Shown here: positions 46,079 to 56,789 of the stretch, piece by piece
Position numbering within the stretch: position 1 is the stretch's first letter
How the letters are laid out: the number at the start of each line of letters is the position of its first letter
Assembly (NCBI GenBank): GCA_039090855.1
Contig: CM077010.1
Span: 41,620,905-41,684,904, forward strand
DNA length: 64,000 nucleotides
From: Macrothele yani
Taxonomy: Eukaryota; Arthropoda; Arachnida; Araneae; Macrothelidae
Reading direction: 5' to 3'
Notes under the pieces: model-generated
Told to the model about the DNA's origin: nothing
The model's input: the letters and a program-made list of their open reading frames with translations, nothing else
Database searches by the model: none
Made by a program: the position numbers and the translations under genes

Positions 46079-47916
46079 TCAACCACGTAAACCGTTCGGC
46101 ATGTGGCTCTTTGGCCCAATGTAACCCTTGCGCCAATAAATTCCAACCACGTAAACCGTTTGGAATGGCGCTCTTTGGCCCACTGAGGCCCTTGCGCCAA
46201 TAAATTCCAACCACGTAAACCGTTTGGCATGTCGCTCTTTGGCATACTGAGGCCCTTGCGCCAATAAACTCCAACCACGTAATCCGTTCGGCATGTCGCT
46301 CTTTGGCCCAATGATACCCTTGCGCCAATAAATCCAACCACCTAAACCGTTTCGAATGGCGCTCTTTGGCCCACTGAGGCCCTTGTGCCAATACATTCAA
46401 ACCACGTAAACCCTTTGGCATGGCGCTCTTTGGCCCTTGAGGCCCTTGCGCCTATAAATTCCAACCACGTAAACTGTTCGGCATGTCGCTCTTTTGCCCA
46501 ATAATAATCTTGCGCCAATAAATTCAACCACGTAAACCGTTTGGCATGTCGCTCTTTGGCCCACTGAGGCCCTTGCGCCAATAAATTCCAACCACGTTAA
46601 CCGTTTGGCATGGCGCTCTTTGGCCCAATGATACCTGAGCGCCTATAAATTCCAACCACGTAAACCGTTTGTCATGTCTATCTTTGGCCCTATGATACCG
46701 CAGCGCCAATAAAATCCAACCACGTAAACCTTTCGGCATGTCGCTCTTTAGCCCAATGATACCCTTGCGCCAATAAATTCCAACCACGTAAGCCGTTTGG
46801 CATGGCGCTCTTTGGCCCACTGAGGCTCTTGCGCCAATAAATTCGAACCACGTAAATCGTTCGGCATTTCGCTCTTTGGCCCTATGATACCCTTGCGGCA
46901 ATAAATTCCAACCACGTAAACCGTTTGGAATGGCACTCTTTGGCCAACTGAGGCTCTTGCGCCAATGAATTCCAACCACGTAAACCCTTTGGCATTGCGC
47001 TCTTTGGCCCACTGAGGCCCTTGCGCCAATAAATTCCAACCACGTAAACCGTTCGGCATGTCGCTCTTTTGCCCAATGATACCCTAGCACCAATAAATTC
47101 CATCCACGTAAACCTTTCGGCATGTCGCTCTTTGGCCCAATGATACCCTTGCGCCAATAAATTCCAACCACGTAAACCGTTTGGAATGGCGCTCTTTTGC
47201 CCACTGAGGCCCTTGCGCCAATAAATTCCAAGCACGTAAACCGTTCGGCATGTCGCTGTTTGGCCCAATGATACCGTTCCGCCAATAAATCCAACCACCT
47301 AAACCGTTTGGTATGGCGCTCTTTGGCCCACTGAGGCCCTTGCGCCAATAAATCCAGCCACCTAAACTGTTTGGAATGGCGCTCTTTTGCCAACTGAGGC
47401 CCTTGCGCCAATAAATTCCAACCACGTAAACCATTCGGCATGTCGCTCTTTTGCCCAATGATACCTTAGCGCCAATAAATTCCAACCACGTAAACAGTGT
47501 GGCTTGGCGCTCTTTAGCCGATTGAGGCTCTTGCGCGGATAAACAAACAACGGCAGTTACGTGTTTTATGTGTGTGCTCGTAATTAGTAGTTCCGTAAAA
47601 GAACAGAGAATATACTGTATTACCTACTACCTTTAAGGAAAGTGTTTTGTAGTACCTTGTATTTGCATAAAACTTTGATGATCATTTCAAGTACAGCGTG
47701 CACATTAGTGTTACACACAATAAAGTGCAATAATGTTTGTTTTCCGATAAATACCTGTGGGTTCAAAAGAATTTGAATTATTGAAAAGCTCATAAAACAT
47801 AGTTAATAATATGTAATTTAAAATGTTCAATAATTAAAAGCTAATACGCTTTCGCAAAAAGGCCTCCAAGATATTTTTTGCGGAGGTCCCCCCCGAGATT
47901 TTCCGGTACGTCACTG

Positions 47917-49115
47917 TTGCTAATTATTGGTGCATTCTAACTATCCAGTCATTTCCTTTCTTGACATTGTTAAATAAGAATGCTAATCATTGGTACATTT
48001 TGACTTTCCAGCCACTTACGTTTGTAACATTGGTGCGCTCCTGTTTGTGTTATTTACATTCATTAGCAACATTGTTAAATATGAGTGCTAATCATTGGTG
48101 CATTCTAACATTTCAGTCACTTACGTTTGTAACATTGTTAAATGAGGATGGTAATAATTAGGGCACTCCTACTTTCTTGACATTCATAATCATAAGGATC
48201 TTAACTAAGAAGGCTAATCATTGGTGCACTCCAACTTTCCCATTATGTGCATTCACAACATTGATATATGAAAATGCTAGTCGATAGCATACTCCAAATT
48301 GTGCGTCATTTAGTTGCTCAAGGATGTTCAGCAAGAATGCTAATCACTGTAGCAATCCAAGTTTTCAGTCTTTCACATTCCCAAAAATGCTAATCATTGG
48401 TGCTCTCCAACTTTTCTGTAATTTACCTTCGCAATATTGTTAATTAAGAATGCTAATCATTGGTGCATTCTACCTTTCCAGTCATTTACGTTCACATGGA
48501 TGATGAATAATAATGCTAGTCATTAGTAGCCTCTAACCTAACCGTCATTCATATTCATAGCGTTTTTAAACAAAATGTTAGTTGTTAGCGCACTTCAACT
48601 TTCCTGTCATTTGCATTCACAACGACGATAAATAAGAACGCCAATTGTTGGAGCACTCCAACTTTCCTCCTCATTTACATTCCGAAAGACGTTAAATAAG
48701 AATGATTACCGGCGATTCACTGCTACTCCATCATTCACGTTCACAATGACAATCATTGGGATCTTCAAATTTCCAGTTATTTATGTATATTCACTCGAAT
48801 GCAAAATATGAATGTTAACTAATGGTGCGTCAAATAAGAATGCTAATCGTTGATGCACTCCAACTTTCGTGCCATTTACTTTTACGAGGATTTTTAATAA
48901 GATTGCTAATCATCATTGGTTTAACGCTACTCCGTCGTTTGTGTTTTCAATGATATTAATTAAGGTTTTCGTCATTTACATTCACAAACATTCTAGAATG
49001 CTAATCACCGAAGTACTATAAATTTTATATCCTTGTTAATCATCGGTGCTCTCCAAAGTTCTCGACATTCATATTCACGGATGACGATGCTGATTATGAC
49101 GATGCTGATTATTGG
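47917..49115. repeat. Degenerate ~60-bp minisatellite, right part
   Basis: About 18 loosely spaced units with AATGCTAATCATTGGTGCA, then CTCCAACTTTCC and CATTTACATTCACAA. Diverged, with variable spacing of about 55-75 bp. It continues the array seen at 31085-31225. Confidence 0.8.
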
Positions 49116-50299
49116 TGCGCTCAAACTTTTACCTGAAAAATTTCACCCAATCTGCATTACTTGCGACTCATGTTTTGAAATCTGAGCCCAGTTTTCCTTT
49201 CAGACAATTAAATATTTCCTTCTTGGTAGTCCTTTAATGCTTCAGATCTAAAAGCATCCAGGACTTGAAGGATTTTAGCGTTAAATGGCTGTAGGTATTA
49301 CTAATTATTCGTGGCACCCTAAAAACCCAACGTAACTTCACTGCAAAGCTGTCTTTCTTCTTACTTGAGTGTAATCTATGTGCAAGAACTGGCTTCACTG
49401 TAAAGCTTATTGAAATGTTCTGGATAGATTAATTACACATGCAAAACTTAATTGGGCATTGAATAGAAACAACGGCAAGTTGTACTTACGGTATTTACCC
49501 TATTTTATTTATCCTCAATAGGCACACAGAGATCAGCGAAACATCGCATGCAGAATATAAATCCATTTCGTAAACAATTAACTATGCTCGTGACACAGAA
49601 TAATCAAGTCTCGCTGAACTCGACAACCAGTTGAGACTTATCTAACAAAGAAGCGTAACATTCAGCGTGAATGACTGTGATCAAAAGTTCACGTATAACA
49701 ATTCTCCCCCGCGTATAACGTCAGCACTCACCGAATCTCCTTCTCCAAATTAAATCTCTTGATACAATTAGAAACAGCACTTATCATACTGGTTCGCATA
49801 CGTCATTCTACTAACCTATCGTCAGGTTGCCCAAACGCATTTTCGAGAGAGAAAATGTAGCGTTAAGATTAGAAAATGCTCAACGAGAATAAATCAAAAT
49901 TTACGTAAGATAACAGGAACCAAAAAGGAAAGATAAATTATAAATATAGTTTATAAGATAAAGTGATATTTCCAATTCTATTTTCCTAAAGGTGTTGTCT
50001 CAAGTCCGAAAAAATATCTATTGTTCTTCTTTCTATGGAAAATCCAAAATTTACCTGCTCGATCTCGAACGTCTGAATCTCTTTTCTGATATTTTTTATT
50101 CATATCTGAATGGTAGCTGAAATTAGTTTTATGCCTCCGCATTTGCAGTGATTCATAGTACTCATTTCTAAGATGTTAAGATATTGCAACCCTGCTCATA
50201 ATGAATGTTTCATTCGAATATACAAAGTATCAATACCTCTTCCATACTTTCGCAATCATATTGTTTGATCTCCCCAAGTATCACACTTTTCATAATTTT
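49116..50299. other. AT-rich stretch, nothing recognised
   Basis: No coding frame of note, no RNA gene, and no repeat with other parts of the window. A possible unique-sequence segment. Confidence 0.4.
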
Positions 50300-52560
50300 G
50301 TAAAAAAAAAAAAAATGCTTATGTTACTGGTTTGTCCGTCCGTCCGTCTGTACCCACGATATCTCTGCAACTATTAGTCCGATTTGAAAAATTCTTTTTG
50401 CATTGGGAAGCTTGAAATATGCGAATGATGATCTTTTATTTCGTTTTTATTTACGATGTACAATTACGCCGCTCGACGGCGTAAATACAGATGATGTCGA
50501 ATTCAAAAATACGTGTTATTCCACATATTTGCTTCTAAGCATCCGATTGAAAAAATTATTTTATCTTTCGATTCCATTTATGTCCAAGAGTATTTTAGAT
50601 ATAGTTACTTTTCCCAATAACGCATATATTTTCCACTAAGGGACGTAAAAGTAAATTACATTTTTCCCGATAACTCTTCTTCTAAAACTCCGATTTCAAA
50701 AAAAAATTTCTTCAGCGGATACACCTCCTGATGGAAAATCTTTTGCATATAATTTCAAATGTTTGGTAAAGAATACTTTGGCCACCAGGGGGCGTAAGGG
50801 TTAATTTTTGTTTCTGATGTATTTGCCATGAAATCCGAGCCTCTAAAATATCGATTGAAAAATTCTTTCGTGGACTGATGCCACTCACATCGATAAACGT
50901 TTTCGGAATATTTTCTTCTTAAAATATTCAACAATTTCTCCGCCGGGGGACGTAGATGCATATCTTATTTTTGTGAATATCTTTACCTCTAGGACTCCGA
51001 TTTGAAAAATTCCTTCTTTGTTGGATAGTGTTTTAGGTGTGACATGTTTTTCATATAATTTCAAAATTTTCAAGTAATTAACAGACTTTCCGCTAGGGGC
51101 GTAGAGGTAAATTGCGTTTCCCCCTATATCTCTGCTTCTAAATCTCCGATTTGAAAAATACAGATACAGCTCCTGATGGGAAATCGTTTGCACGTAATTT
51201 TTAATTTTTGTAAAAAATTGTTTGGCCACCAGGTGGCGTAAGTTTTAATTTCCGCTTCTGATTGTTTTGCAGCAAAATATGAGCTTCTAAATTCTCGATT
51301 AAAAAAAAGTCGTTAGAATACCGATACTACTCATGTCGACAAACCTTTTAGAGACATTTTCTTCTTAAAATAATGCATAGTTTCTACTCCAGGAGGCGTA
51401 GATATATATCTCATTTTTGTCAATGTAAGAGTCCGATTTCAAAAGTTATTTCTTTGTTGGACAGTGTTTGCAGTGTGACATGGTTTTTATATAATTTCAA
51501 AATTTTGAAGTAATTCGTAGAATTTCCGCTAGGGAGCGTAAAAGTAAATTGCTTCACGCCTATATCTCTGCTTCTAAATCTCCGATTTGAAAAATTCTTT
51601 CTGCACCGGATACAGCTCCCGATGGGAAATCCCTTGCACGCAATTTCTAATTTTTGTAAAAAATGGTTTGGCCACCAGGTGGCGTTAGTCTTAATTTCCT
51701 CTTCTGATGTATTTGCAGCAACATATGAGCTTCTAAAATCTCGATTGAAAAAAAGTCTTTTGTGGACCGATACTACTCATGTCGACAAAAATTTTAGGAA
51801 CATTTTCTTCTTGAAATAATGCATGGTTTCTACGCCAGGAGGCGTAGATATATATCTTATTTTTGTCAATATCTCTACTTCTAAGGGTTCGATTTGAAAA
51901 ATTCCTTCTTTGTTGGATAGTGTTTCCGATGCGAAATGTTTTTCCTATAAATTCCAAATTTTCAAGTAATTCATGGACTTTCCGCTAGGGGGCACAAAGG
52001 TAAATGGCGTTTTTTGCGTTATTTCTGCTTCTAGAACTCCGATTTGAAAAATTCTTCCTGCAACGCATGCAAGACCTGATGGAAAATATTTTTCATATAA
52101 TTTCTAATGTTTGGTAAGGAGTTGTTTGGCCACCAGGGGCAATAGGTGTTAATTTCTGCTTCTGATGTATTTGTAGCAAAATCTGGGCTCCTGAAAAATC
52201 AAGTAATTTTTTTTTTCTCGGACCGATACCGCTCATATTGAAAAACCTTTTGGGAATACTTTCTTCCTAAAATAATACATGGTTTTACCACCTGGGGGCG
52301 TAAAGTCACATCTCATTTTTGTTTGTATCTTTGTTTCTAAGAGTCCGATTTGAAAAATTCTTTCTGTGTTGGAGAGCGTTTCCGGTGCGATATGTTTCTC
52401 ATATAAATTCATGTTTTTCTTAACGCACAAGTCTGCAACTAGAGGGCGTAAGCTCACGATTCCGTTTACAGCAATATCTGAGTGATTAAAAACCCGATTG
52501 AAAAACTTCTTTCTTCCGTGAGATACTATTGTTTTCCATACTGGTTCCATTGACTTTGAA
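50300..52560. repeat. 150-bp modular array with CTCF-like boxes
   Basis: It opens with TTTGTCCGTCCGTCCGTCTG and CACGATATCTC, then about 15 modules of 150 bp. Each has a (T)CCGATTTGAAAAATTCTTTC phrase, and most carry a box of the form CCACCAGGGGGCGTA, CCGCTAGGGGGCGTA or CCAGGAGGCGTAG. Three module types alternate, giving a higher-order period near 450 bp. Boxes lie near 50781, 50939, 51090, 51226, 51388, 51528, 51671, 51831, 51982, 52131, 52288 and 52437. There is no coding signal; short frames on either strand follow the repeat. Confidence 0.85.
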
Positions 52561-52684
52561 TAGCTTTGATAAATTTAATTTGCGTCAGAACGGATACAAA
52601 AGACGTGCTTATTACACCCGAAAATTGGGTGTCATCTTTCTTATTTTATAGGCATTTACTGTTTTCCTCGTTACTTATACAATT

Positions 52685-52985
52685 ACTCCATCATATCCTT
52701 GTCCCTCTGTTCAGTGGCACTTAATAAGAAAAGAGAGACAAGGATATGGTGGAGTCGGATCCGGATCTGGATCAATCTCGGACGAATGGTTTCTGAGCAC
52801 TGCCTTCCGACCATTCGTCCGAGATGGGTCCGGATTCGAATACCTGCGAATTATGGATATTGGGTTAGTTTTAGGGCACTGACTCCCTCCTCCTTGGAAC
52901 CGGTGGCCCTAAATTAAGAATGGGAGACTTCTTACAGCCCATTGAGTTGTCCACGGTTGTTGTTAAACTCTCAAACGAAAAAATC
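52685..52985 (+). mobile_element. SINE-1, rearranged by inverted duplications
   Basis: The 3' body is normal (CTTGGAACCGGTGGCCCTAA, then GCCCATTGAGTTG and GTTGTTAAACTC). The head region is rearranged. Arms 52685-52708 and 52732-52755 are inverted copies (24 bp, two mismatches). Arms 52775-52789 and 52811-52825 (ATCTCGGACGAATGG and its complement) are perfect. Only the second GTCCGAGATGGGTCCGG is the native position. Confidence 0.75.
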
Positions 52986-52989
52986 ATTC

Positions 52990-53590
52990 TTACTAAGCTT
53001 TGTTTTGCACTACACGAAAATTTGTGCAACCAGCATCAAGATGCCAATCTTTTCATTTTTCTTTAAACGTATAGTTTCTTCCTGGCATATTTGTCGCACA
53101 GGTAGGACGATGTATGTACGTTATTCTGTGAACGTATAACAGGAAAATCTATAGAAAGTCTTTACTATAGGGTGTTTTGATGTAATTCGATACGCTTTAG
53201 ATTCTCGTATGGTGAAATATCATTAACCCTTTAACGACCATGCATCCCAAAAGGCCCGTACGTGTAAACGACTACTGCCGCCCGAATCGCCCGCCTGGAA
53301 TAAATAGAGTCTTCTGCTTCCATATATTCTTCGAAATTGCAAGGCACGTACGGGATTAGCAGACGTCATCCTCTGTCAACCATTGTTTTCCCTAAAAAAA
53401 GAAGTGGACCAGGAATTGGTTTCTCCCTGAACGATGTCATTCACTCTCATGCAATGCCATTCATGTCTGGTGACAGCGTATCTCTTCTCCGTGGAAGAAT
53501 GCAGTGATTTCTCCCGGAAAACGTCTAAAATAAAATTCATATCAAACCTACACGTTCGAAGTTCCGTGTAGTGACCCAGCACTAACTCTT
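52990..53590. other. Nothing recognised
   Basis: No supported gene or repeat. The frame 52942-53139 overlaps the SINE end and has no recognisable domain. Confidence 0.4.
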
Positions 53591-53711
53591 TTTTACGCTT
53601 TCCAACCGTAGGTTGAAGAAACGTATATGCTACAGCTTTGTCCATCTGTCTGTCTTTCCGCACGATAACTCGTGTAAAAATGGTTCAATTTCGATGAAAT
53701 TTTAATATATA
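53591..53711 (+). repeat. Family R modular repeat, copy e (5' fragment)
   Basis: It begins TTTACGCTTTCCAACCGTAG and stops inside the first module (GATGAAATTTTAATATA), where a mariner relic starts. Confidence 0.75.
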
Positions 53712-53714
53712 CCA

Positions 53715-54870
53715 AGTGAGATTCATCGGCAAATTTGCGCAACTTATGGACAAAATGCAAAAAGTGCAGGAATGGCGCGGACGTGGGTTCAAATTTTTAA
53801 TGAAGGACAATAGAGCATTCATGACGATTTGCGCTGTGGTAGGCCTTCTCATGTCTCGGAAGATTTTGATGGAGGGAGTGAATGAAAACAATAGGGAGAA
53901 ACTACCTTTCACAATTTCTGATCTTTCAGAACATTTCCCTGAACTCTCGAAATAACTACTGCACGAAATCTTTACAGAAAAGCTTTAGTACTGCAACCTG
54001 TGGGCAAAATGAAGCGCATGGGATCTTCTTTGGAACTTTTGGGGTGGTGCGGGAAAGTGACGACTTTTTAAGCCGTATAGTGACGGGAGAAGATACTTGG
54101 GTCTCTCATATCATACTTGAATATGAAAACAAATCATTCGTCCGACGACGACCTGTACACGACGGTTAAGCGGTGCCTAAAATCCAGGCTCCAGACTTCA
54201 ATGAGGAGGTATCTAGAAACTTGCGCCACTATATGACAAATAACTTAACATCCACGGGAAATATATTGAACAGTAAATTAAGGTATGTAAAACCCAGGGC
54301 GGAAGGCTTCTATGATGAGAGTAACCAGAAACTTGTGCCATGATATGACAAATACCTTAAAATCCACGGCCAGTATGTTGAAAAGTAGATTAAGGTATGT
54401 AGCCCAGGCGGCGGGCTTCTATGAGGAGAATATCCAGAAATTTGTGTCACAATATGACAAATGCCTTTACATCCACAGGGAATATTTTGAAAAGTAGATT
54501 AACGTATGTAGAATCCAGGCGGGAGACTTCTATAAGGAGGGTATTCAGAAACGTGTGTCACGATATGACAAATGCCTTAACATCCACGGGGAATATGGTG
54601 AAAAGTAGATTAAGGTCTGTAGAACCCAGGGGGAAGACTTATATGAGGAGGGTATCCAGAAACTTGTGTCACGATATGACAAATGCCTTAACATCCAGAG
54701 GGAATATTTTGAAGATTAGGTTAACGTATGCAGAATCTAGGCTGGAGACTTATATGAGGAGGGTATCCAGAAACGTGTGTCACGATATGACAAATGCCTT
54801 AACATCCATGGGAAATGTGTTGAAAAGTACGAGTAGATTAAGGCATGTAAAATTCATCGCAGATTAAAAT
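53715..54870 (+). pseudogene. Deleted mariner transposase with amplified C terminus
   Basis: 53715-54170 gives pieces of a mariner transposase: KMQKVQEW (helix-turn-helix edge), VNENNREKL, TISDLSEHFPELS (53917-53955) and, in another frame, DDFLSRIVTGEDTWVSHI (54061-54114), where the first catalytic Asp is expected. The central part with the second and third catalytic residues is missing. The C-terminal codons (FYEENIQKFVSQYDKCLYIH and variants) follow directly as a tandem array of 111-bp units to 54870. It is not functional. Confidence 0.8.
54199..54870 (+). repeat. 111-bp minisatellite made of mariner C-terminal codons
   Basis: Six units, each containing CAGAAACTTGTGTCACGATA and TGACAAATGCCTTAACATCC. 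Period 111 bp, 37 codons. In one frame each unit reads like the mariner end (YEEGIQKLV, YDKCLNIHGEYFEK, stop). In another frame there is no stop across four units (54421-54867, MRRVSRN repeats), an apparent 148-codon protein that is an artefact. Confidence 0.85.
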
Positions 54871-56204
54871 TAGTTCTCAATATCTTTTTTATTTTGTTTT
54901 GTTTTATCTTCAAACTGTACTTACTTCTGGATGACCCTAGTATTTTGCTTGTAAATGTGAAATGTAATTCAAATTAAGTTTGTATTCCAGTTGTTTTCTG
55001 CTGCATCTTGAAAACGACTTCTTTTTTTTTTTTTCAAGAACCTGAATTCTTTTATTTCATATACCTCATGCCGCAAATACATTTTCCATTGCGAGCGCAC
55101 TAGAAACTTCAGATTGACGTTACGTGCCATGATGAAAGGAGATAAAGTATTCCAGGAAAAAAAAAAAAAAAAAAACATAACTTTTAACCTTTTTTTTTTT
55201 TAACATTTTGCGATAAAACTTGACTGATAATGTATACCGCTGCTGCTTTGCAATTCTTGTTTTAGCAGACCAAAGTAAAAAGCCACTTAAAGCCACATTT
55301 CACTAGAAAAATAATGTTTCTTCGCTTTAACAGGTTCATAACTTTTTCTAGTGTGCTTAAGATGAGATATCCTTTAACTGGGGATCGAAAATTGAATATC
55401 ATTATCCCTGTGCACACAGCAGCACTTCTGCGAAGTCCATGCTTAATGTTGGCTAGTTGTTAGTTTTTAACCCGGATGCTTCTTACATTAATTGGATGGG
55501 CTCGGAGTGATTAATTCCAGGAATTTTAAAGAGATTCAAGCGCTTTTGAAATTCTTGTTTACTCACCCAAAACACTTAAAAAAAGGAAGAACAAGAAGAA
55601 GAAAGTGGTTGGAGTGTACACATCAGACAACTCTTATTATGGGGTAAGTGATGAGTTGTTTCTATTAGTGGTGGACTGCCATGCTCAAGCACTTGATGGA
55701 TAATGATTTTATCTTTGTTTTCGTAAAAGCTGATTACATCTTCTTGTAACTGGCTGCGTTCTTTCTTATTAAATCTTTCATTAGCATGTTGAAAGCTGAC
55801 ATCTGAGTACCTTATTAAGACTTCTTTCTTGATTGCAAGATAATCCGTCCGTCAATTCGTATTTTTTTAATAGTGCTTTGAGAACAGAGGTGTCGGAATA
55901 AAATTCCAAACAGGTGAACTGAGTAATTAACAAAACAAGTTCAACACCTAACGCTACGTAATGCGTCAGGTCCTTTGAAAGATCGACAAATTCAGATAGG
56001 TTTTAAAATCATTGTCTCTTTTAAATAATAGATTGGTCTACGACACGCAAAGAGGACTTAAACGTATGGGCTAGATGCGAGGATTTCAAATTGGGGTTGC
56101 TGAAAATGTTTGAGGGTGTTGGATGACAGCAAATGTTTCGAAAGTTGGAAATTCTCCAAACGAAACATGTAGGCTTTAAACCTATGATTAAAATGGGGAA
56201 TACT
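54871..56204. other. AT-rich stretch with poly-T and poly-A tracts
   Basis: T runs at 55021-55034 and 55189-55201 and an A run at 55158-55175 may mark old retroelement tails, but no body sequence was recognised. Otherwise nothing supported. Confidence 0.4.
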
Positions 56205-56372
56205 TTGTGACGTGCCTGCGCCGCAGGACGCACATGAGATAAAGGCAGATAGTAGCGAGAGCATACGTCAGCGTAGCTCAGTTGGGAGAGCGACTTACTC
56301 CGGAGTACGAGGACCCGGTTTCGATGCCCGGCGTGGACAAAAATGACGGAGAAGTTTACTTCGTTATAACTA
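56205..56372 (+). mobile_element. Solo LTR-like copy of the TRIM family
   Basis: From GTGACGTGCCTGCGCCGCAG (56210) to ACTTCGTTATA (56364-56366 region) it matches the LTRs at 2921-3099 and 3223-3401 in the opposite orientation. No primer-binding site or second LTR is adjacent. The left end is not sharp. Probably the remains of recombination between LTRs. Confidence 0.65.
56267..56338 (+). other. tRNA-like sequence in solo LTR
   Basis: GTCAGCGTAGCTCAGTTGGG begins the fold; the A box TAGCTCAGTTGGGAGAGCG equals that of animal tRNA-Phe. The B box is changed to GGTTTCGATGCC. The anticodon arm TACTCCGGAGTA is again palindromic. Not a functional tRNA. Confidence 0.7.
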
Positions 56373-56559
56373 AAAATAAGAAAGATGACACCGAAATCTC
56401 GTGCGTAATGAGCACGTCTTTTAAGTGCCTCTTAACACGAAAACAATATTTTAAAGCAGATTTTTACAAGAACAAATTCAACAAAAAGTGAATGCATTTA
56501 CAACTGCTAGAGAAAATCTGTGCATAATGCTCAATACAAGCAGTTTTTTTCATAGTGTA

Positions 56560-56763
56560 TTTTTTTTTGCTTTGAAGTTTAACGACCATCGTGAGCAACT
56601 CAGTGTGCTATAAGCCGTCGCCGGTCCCTAATTTAGGGCCGTAAGTCGCAGGAAAGGCCATAGGACAAACACAACATTCATGCGTCACCGGGATTTGAAC
56701 CTGGACCCATCTCGGACGGATGATCACAAGCCAGCACTTAGACCGCTGCGCCATCGAGGCGGC
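56560..56763 (-). mobile_element. SINE-1, diverged copy
   Basis: Minus strand: head with GCAGCGGTCTAAGTGCTGG, B box GGTTCAAATCCC, a shortened body and the end GTCGTTAAACTTC with an A tract (plus-strand T run at 56560-56568). It lies directly before the A-rich array. Confidence 0.8.
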
Positions 56764-56789
56764 AACAGTGCACCGCCCCGGTTACGAGA

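Larger units (their letters stand above)
31978..47536. repeat. 64-bp satellite array, about 240 monomers
   Basis: The monomer landmarks on the plus strand are ATAAATTCCAACCACGTAAA, CCGTTTGGCAT(GTCG or GGCG)CTCTTTGGCC, then CACTGAGGCCC or CAATGATACCC, and TTGCGCC. Period 64 bp, with some 63-bp units. Two main monomer types (GAGGCCC and GATACCC) are interleaved irregularly. Several block duplications are visible (about 832, 1084, 3840 and 4857 bp). The minus strand has almost no stop codons in any frame, so frames up to 335 codons appear (MAQGYHWAKERHAKRFTWL and similar); these are repeat artefacts. No spacer structure as in CRISPR. Confidence 0.97.
31226..47916 (+). mobile_element. hAT-like element, copy 2, swollen to 16.7 kb by a satellite
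   Basis: The left end is CAGGGGCGTACGGATAG. The right end, reverse complemented, is CAGTGACGTACCGGA. An 8-bp duplication flanks it, ATGCTAAT (31218-31225) and TTGCTAAT (47917-47924), with one mismatch. Eight-bp duplications and CAGTGGCGT-type ends are characteristic of hAT elements. The flanking blocks (31680-31830 and 47548-47916) match the contiguous sequence at 187-739. No transposase is present; it would have depended on enzyme made elsewhere. Removing the element and one duplication restores the surrounding minisatellite unit. Confidence 0.75.

Noticed and set aside
31978..47536. CRISPR-like periodic array
   Set aside because: The units abut each other without unique spacers, and the setting is a eukaryotic transposon.
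31918..47550. Dozens of minus-strand open frames up to 335 codons with WAKERHAKRFTWLEFIGA-type repeats
   Set aside because: They are translations of the 64-bp satellite in its three open frames; neighbouring frames overlap each other and the repeat unit is not a multiple of three. No start context or unique domain supports a gene.
54421..54867. 148-codon repeat protein (MRRVSRN... units of 37 residues)
   Set aside because: It is an alternative frame of the 111-bp minisatellite; the meaningful frame is the mariner C terminus, which contains stops.
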